From Bacteroides sp. An322 (GTDB lineage Bacteria; Bacteroidota; Bacteroidia; Bacteroidales; Bacteroidaceae), in NCBI RefSeq assembly GCF_002161765.1, contig NZ_NFIN01000016.1, positions 1-64,000 of the forward strand: 64,000 nucleotides of DNA. The letters are read 5' to 3'. The position numbers and the translations under genes are program-made. Under the pieces are notes generated by a model. The model searched no databases. It was given only the letters and a program-made list of their open reading frames with translations, and was not told the origin of the DNA. Numbering within the stretch: the stretch's first letter is position 1; every line of letters starts with the position of its first letter. This document shows positions 60,657 to 64,000 of the stretch, in pieces.

Positions 60657-62804
60657 TCACTCCGCCAGCACGAAGTCGAGCTGTTTCTTCTCTAAGTTGG
60701 CGCGGGCTACCTTGATTTTTACCGGGTCGCCTAAGCTGAACTTGCGGTGATGGCGGCGTCCGATGAGGCAATAGTTCTTCTCGTCGAACTCGTAGTAATC
60801 GTCGCCCAAGTCGCGCATGCCTACCATGCCTTCGCACTTGTTCTCGTTGATTTCCACGTAGATGCCCCACTCAGTCACGCCCGAGATGACGCCTTCGTAC
60901 ACGTTTCCGATGCGTTCGCCCATAAACTCTACCTGCTTGTACTTGATAGAGGCGCGTTCGGCGCTTGCGGCGGTCTGTTCCATGGCGGAGCTATGGTCGC
61001 ACAGTTCTTCGTACTTGTCGGCTTGGGCGGTGCGCCCTCCGGCTTCGTAGCGGGTGAGGAGGCGGTGCACCATCAGGTCGGGATAACGGCGGATGGGCGA
61101 GGTGAAATGGGTGTAATAGTCAAACGCCAAGCCGTAGTGCCCGATGTTGTGGATAGAGTAGCGTGCCTTCTGCATGGCGCGGAGCGATACCGTTTCGATG
61201 AGGTTCTGCTCCTTCTTGCCCGATACGTCGCTCAGCAGGCGGTTGAGCGAGCGCGACACTTCGGTCTTCGTCCCGCCCGTGCGTATCTTGTAGCCGAAGC
61301 GGGCGATGAACTGGTTCAGGTTCTCTAATTTCATCGGGTCGGGCAGGTCGTGGATGCGGTAGGGCAATACTTTCGGCTTCTTGTTCTTGGGCACCTTGCC
61401 CACGTGTTCCGCTACGGTGCGGTTTGCCAACAGCATGAACTCTTCTATCAGCTTGTTCGCTTCCTTCGATTCCTTGAAATACACGCTCAGCGGCTTGCCT
61501 TTTTCGTCTATCTCGAATTTCACTTCCACACGGTCGAAGTCAATCGAGCCTGCCGCCATGCGGCGTGCGCGGAGCTGCTGGGCGAGGCGGTTCAGTTCCA
61601 GTATCTCGTAATTAAAGTCGCCCGTGCCGGTCTCGATGATGGCTTGCGCTTCTTCGTAGGTGAAGCGGCGGTCCGATTTGATGACGGTGTGGCGGATGCG
61701 GTAGTCTTTCACCTCGGCTTGGTCGTTCAGGTTGAAGATGACCGAGTAGGCGAGCTTTTCTTCATCGGGGCGGAGCGAGCAGATGAAGTTGCACAGGCGT
61801 TCGGGCAGCATCGGGATGGTGCGGTCTACGAGGTACACCGAGGTGGCTCGCTTCACGGCTTCCTTGTCGATGGCGCTGCCTTCTTTCACGTAGTGCGACA
61901 CGTCGGCGATGTGTACGCCTACTTCCCACAGTCCGGGCTTCAGCGGGCGGATAGAGAGGGCGTCGTCGAAGTCCTTGGCGTCCTTGGGGTCGATGGTGAA
62001 GGTGGTCACGCCGCGGAAGTCTTCACGCTCGGCATAGTCTTCGGGGGTGATTTCCGCCGATAGCTTCTCGGCTGCGGCTTCCACCGTGGCGGGATAGGTG
62101 TAGGGCAGCCCGTATTCCGCCAAGATGGCGTGCATCTCGGTGGTGTTGTCGCCTGCCTTGCCCAATACGTCTATCACCTCGCCGAAGGGGTTCTTCGCCT
62201 CGTCGGGCCATTCGGTGATGCGCACCACCGCCTTGTCGCCGTTCTTTCCGCCTTTCAGCTTCTCCTTCGGAATGAAGATGTCGTTTGCCAATGTGCTCGA
62301 CTCGGTGAGCAGGAAGGCATAGTTCTTCGTTACTTTCAGCGTGCCTACGAAGGTGGTCTTGGCGCGTTCCAATACCTCGATTACTTCGCCTTCGGGGGCT
62401 TTGCGCTTGCGCCGTGCGCAGAGGGCTACGCGCACCCGGTCGCCGTTCATGGCGTGCGCCGAGTTGCGTTCGGCGATGAAGATGGGCGTTCCTCCCTCGT
62501 CGGGCGTGAAGGTGTTCTTGCCGTTGCTCTTGCGCTGGAAGGTTCCGGTCAGTATCTGTCCCTTGTCGTTGAGCTTATAATGTCCCTTTTCCGGTTCGGT
62601 CAGGAATCCGTCTTCTGTCATTTCCTCTACGATGTCGTTGCAGAGCATTTTCAGAGGGTGTGTAGTCAGCTTCAGCCCGCCGAACAGTTGTTTCAGGCTG
62701 AATGCTTGTGTCGGCCTTAACTGGAAGTAGCTGACAATCAGCTCGGCGAGTTCGCGCTTCTTCATGCGCTTGCCGCCTTTCTTTTCTTTTTTCTTCTTAG
62801 CCAT
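60657..62804 (-). CDS. rnr: ribonuclease R
   Basis: 3'-to-5' exoribonuclease that degrades structured RNA. A 715-residue protein: Lys-rich start, winged-helix HTH (about 15-75), cold-shock/OB domains (about 80-240), RNB catalytic domain with DPKDAKDFDDALS supplying the metal-binding Asp residues, and a C-terminal S1 domain (about 630-712). The Lys-rich C-terminal tail of E. coli RNase R is absent; here the basic region is N-terminal. Monocistronic. Confidence 0.94.
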   Translation of the reverse strand: MAKKKKEKKGGKRMKKRELAELIVSYFQLRPTQAFSLKQLFGGLKLTTHPLKMLCNDIVEEMTEDGFLTEPEKGHYKLNDKGQILTGTFQRKSNGKNTFTPDEGGTPIFIAERNSAHAMNGDRVRVALCARRKRKAPEGEVIEVLERAKTTFVGTLKVTKNYAFLLTESSTLANDIFIPKEKLKGGKNGDKAVVRITEWPDEAKNPFGEVIDVLGKAGDNTTEMHAILAEYGLPYTYPATVEAAAEKLSAEITPEDYAEREDFRGVTTFTIDPKDAKDFDDALSIRPLKPGLWEVGVHIADVSHYVKEGSAIDKEAVKRATSVYLVDRTIPMLPERLCNFICSLRPDEEKLAYSVIFNLNDQAEVKDYRIRHTVIKSDRRFTYEEAQAIIETGTGDFNYEILELNRLAQQLRARRMAAGSIDFDRVEVKFEIDEKGKPLSVYFKESKEANKLIEEFMLLANRTVAEHVGKVPKNKKPKVLPYRIHDLPDPMKLENLNQFIARFGYKIRTGGTKTEVSRSLNRLLSDVSGKKEQNLIETVSLRAMQKARYSIHNIGHYGLAFDYYTHFTSPIRRYPDLMVHRLLTRYEAGGRTAQADKYEELCDHSSAMEQTAASAERASIKYKQVEFMGERIGNVYEGVISGVTEWGIYVEINENKCEGMVGMRDLGDDYYEFDEKNYCLIGRRHHRKFSLGDPVKIKVARANLEKKQLDFVLAE

Positions 62805-63074
62805 AGTCGTATTCTTTAGTGTCGGAGCAAAAAACGTTGCCCTTCGTTTGTTTCTCCTACAAAGTAAAGAAAATAAATGGAATATTGTTCATCCTTTGCC
62901 ACAGATTTTTCATTCCATGTCAAAGATACCACCTTTTCGGCAATTGGCAATGGATTTGGAGCGGGTGAACGTAAAAATCTGTTAACGGGTTGGGCTTGTT
63001 TTGATTAATTAATGTGTAACGTATTGTTTCTGTGCGAGATAAGTGCATGTTGCCGTTGTTGGAAAAGCGTTATG

Positions 63075-63359
63075 CGTTACAGTATTACAGATTACAGTTA
63101 GGTCGATAGCAATAACGGAATAACAATAACAAAATAACAATAATGTTTTTGTGAAATGAAAATCAGGCAAAGAAGAACTATTACAATTATATATTTATAT
63201 ATAATATATAATTGTTTTACTCACGCACATTAGAGCAGCCAGCTTAAAAACCGATTTGTCATTAAATGTTATTGTTATTTTGTTATTGTTATTCCGTTAT
63301 TGTCTTTTGTCTCTAAGAAAAACTGATTTCACCTAACTGTAATCTGTAATACTGTAACG
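63075..63359. repeat. long interrupted inverted repeat in the right-end intergenic region
   Basis: 63075-63102 is the complement of 63332-63359, and 63110-63143 of 63269-63302, both almost perfect. The arms contain repeated ATAACAATAA-like units. The 120-nt centre is AT-rich with many TATATA steps. No gene was found in 62805-64000. Confidence 0.65.
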
Positions 63360-63524
63360 CCGTAACGGATAATCTGAATATATATGCATAAATCATACCA
63401 TGCAATTGCATACATGAAAGAAATAGTTGCACCGCGCCGCGCAAACCGATGCCTCAGGGTATTGCATAATTCAAAACTTTTTCGTAACTTAGCGGAGTAA
63501 TTCATTGCCACAGAATAGTATAAT

Positions 63525-63655
63525 GTCATCCTGAGCAAAAGCGAAGGATCTCATGTACATCCACGTGGACGCATCTGAGATGCTTCACTCCGTTCAGCAT
63601 GACAAACACAGAGGGGTATTTATCCGATAAACACCCCTCTGTGTTTGTCATGCTG
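63525..63655. repeat. double hairpin: GTCATCCTGAG repeat and CACAGAG stem
   Basis: 63525-63553 pairs imperfectly with 63576-63603 (GTCATCCTGAG... / ...CAGCATGAC). From 63595 to 63655 a second hairpin of about 30 bp, with two interruptions, has CAGCATGAC ends and a CACAGAGGGGT stem. The two share the same junction sequence. Confidence 0.65.
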
Positions 63656-63963
63656 GATTTGTAATCACGAGTGGTCGGAAGATTTTGGGATGTACTTGAC
63701 ATAAAAAAAGAGCCTTGAAAAGGCTCAATGATACGTAACCGCTGGTGAACGAAGCGAACCTGCGGACAAGAATGCTCCTTACTTATCGGCTTCGAAGAAG
63801 TCGAATAACGCATAGAAGGTGCGATTGGACTTCTTCGAAGCCCTGATTGGAAGGGTTGAATAACCGCAGGTTCGCTTCGCTCACCAGCGGTTACGTATTG
63901 TTGGACGGTTTTACCGTCCTTATCAAATCTTCCGACCACTAATGATTTGCAAATTCAGCGTGA
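63647..63963. repeat. nested inverted-repeat element, about 317 bp
   Basis: Outer arms of about 39 nt (63647-63685 and 63925-63963) are complementary with few mismatches, including a perfect AGTGGTCGGAAGATTT. A 35-bp inner pair (63731-63765 and 63864-63898) has one mismatch, and a perfect 15-bp pair (63788-63802 and 63828-63842) is nested within it. A short hairpin with GGACGGT arms lies at 63903-63919. It carries a minus-strand terminator (63703-63726). The structure could be a MITE-like element or a structured RNA. Confidence 0.7.
63703..63726 (-). terminator. intrinsic terminator inside the right-end element
   Basis: Minus strand GAGCCTT, a 3-nt loop, AAGGCTC (63726-63710), then a run of seven T. 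The transcript it would end starts beyond the visible nested stems. Confidence 0.7.
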
Positions 63964-64000
63964 CTAAAAATGCTAAATGGATGTCCGCATTTGTCAATAT

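Noticed and set aside
63526-63939. A 137-codon minus-strand frame
   Set aside because: It runs across nested hairpins and a terminator and lacks any protein-like stretch.

Overview
The window looks like a chromosome segment of a gut Bacteroidales bacterium, most likely Bacteroides or Phocaeicola. Three things support this. Nearly every intergenic region carries the Bacteroidota promoter (-7 TAnnTTTG, often with -33 TTTG about 18-21 nt upstream). Shine-Dalgarno sites are mostly weak. The gene set is typical of the group (S9 dipeptidyl peptidase, DUF2723 membrane glycosyltransferase, GH9 enzyme, DUF4369/thioredoxin-like lipoprotein, TPR/OmpA-like lipoprotein). The species assignment is inference; no rRNA is present.

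Layout. 0-2.4 kb: AT-rich accessory DNA with a probably 5'-truncated membrane protein gene, a lipoprotein gene and a gene remnant, followed by a strongly structured non-coding RNA candidate on the minus strand (about 1744-2177) that has its own promoter and terminator. 2.4-13 kb: nhaA, an RlmL-like rRNA methyltransferase, a DPP-IV-type peptidase, purD, two membrane proteins, mnmD, and a zinc-type binding lipoprotein plus ATPase with no permease beside them. 13-26.6 kb: tRNA-Ala(GGC), DUF2723 protein, polysaccharide deacetylase, an SDR dehydrogenase, PBP4-type dacB, dihydrolipoyl dehydrogenase, two PH-like membrane proteins, nadB, and the acpP-fabF-rnc operon. 26.7-43.9 kb: purN, then a large cell-surface glycolipid locus with ten glycosyltransferase genes of several families, an InaA/WaaP-type sugar kinase, an MsbA-like flippase, an LpxL-like acyltransferase, an ArnT-like transferase and a GtrA/GtrB pair. 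Together these look like a lipid A / lipooligosaccharide core assembly and decoration locus. 44-64 kb: GH9 glycosidase, typA, rpsO, comM-like ATPase, two lipoproteins, xerD facing aroQ, pyk, an O-methyltransferase, rbfA, a LolC/E-type permease, wreckage of two toxin-antitoxin modules, rnr, and a repeat-dense 1.2 kb end.

What stands out beyond ordinary genes: (1) the roughly 430-nt structured RNA locus; (2) several families of dispersed inverted repeats at gene ends (TCCTAC palindromes, CACAGAG repeats, GGGGCGGG repeats) and a 21-bp tandem array; (3) a roughly 317-bp nested inverted-repeat element at the right end; (4) an antisense fusion of a MazE-like antitoxin remnant with the first codons of a PIN toxin; (5) face-to-face overlapping promoters between xerD and aroQ. 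All identifications come from reading the sequence and remembered family motifs; no database search was run.
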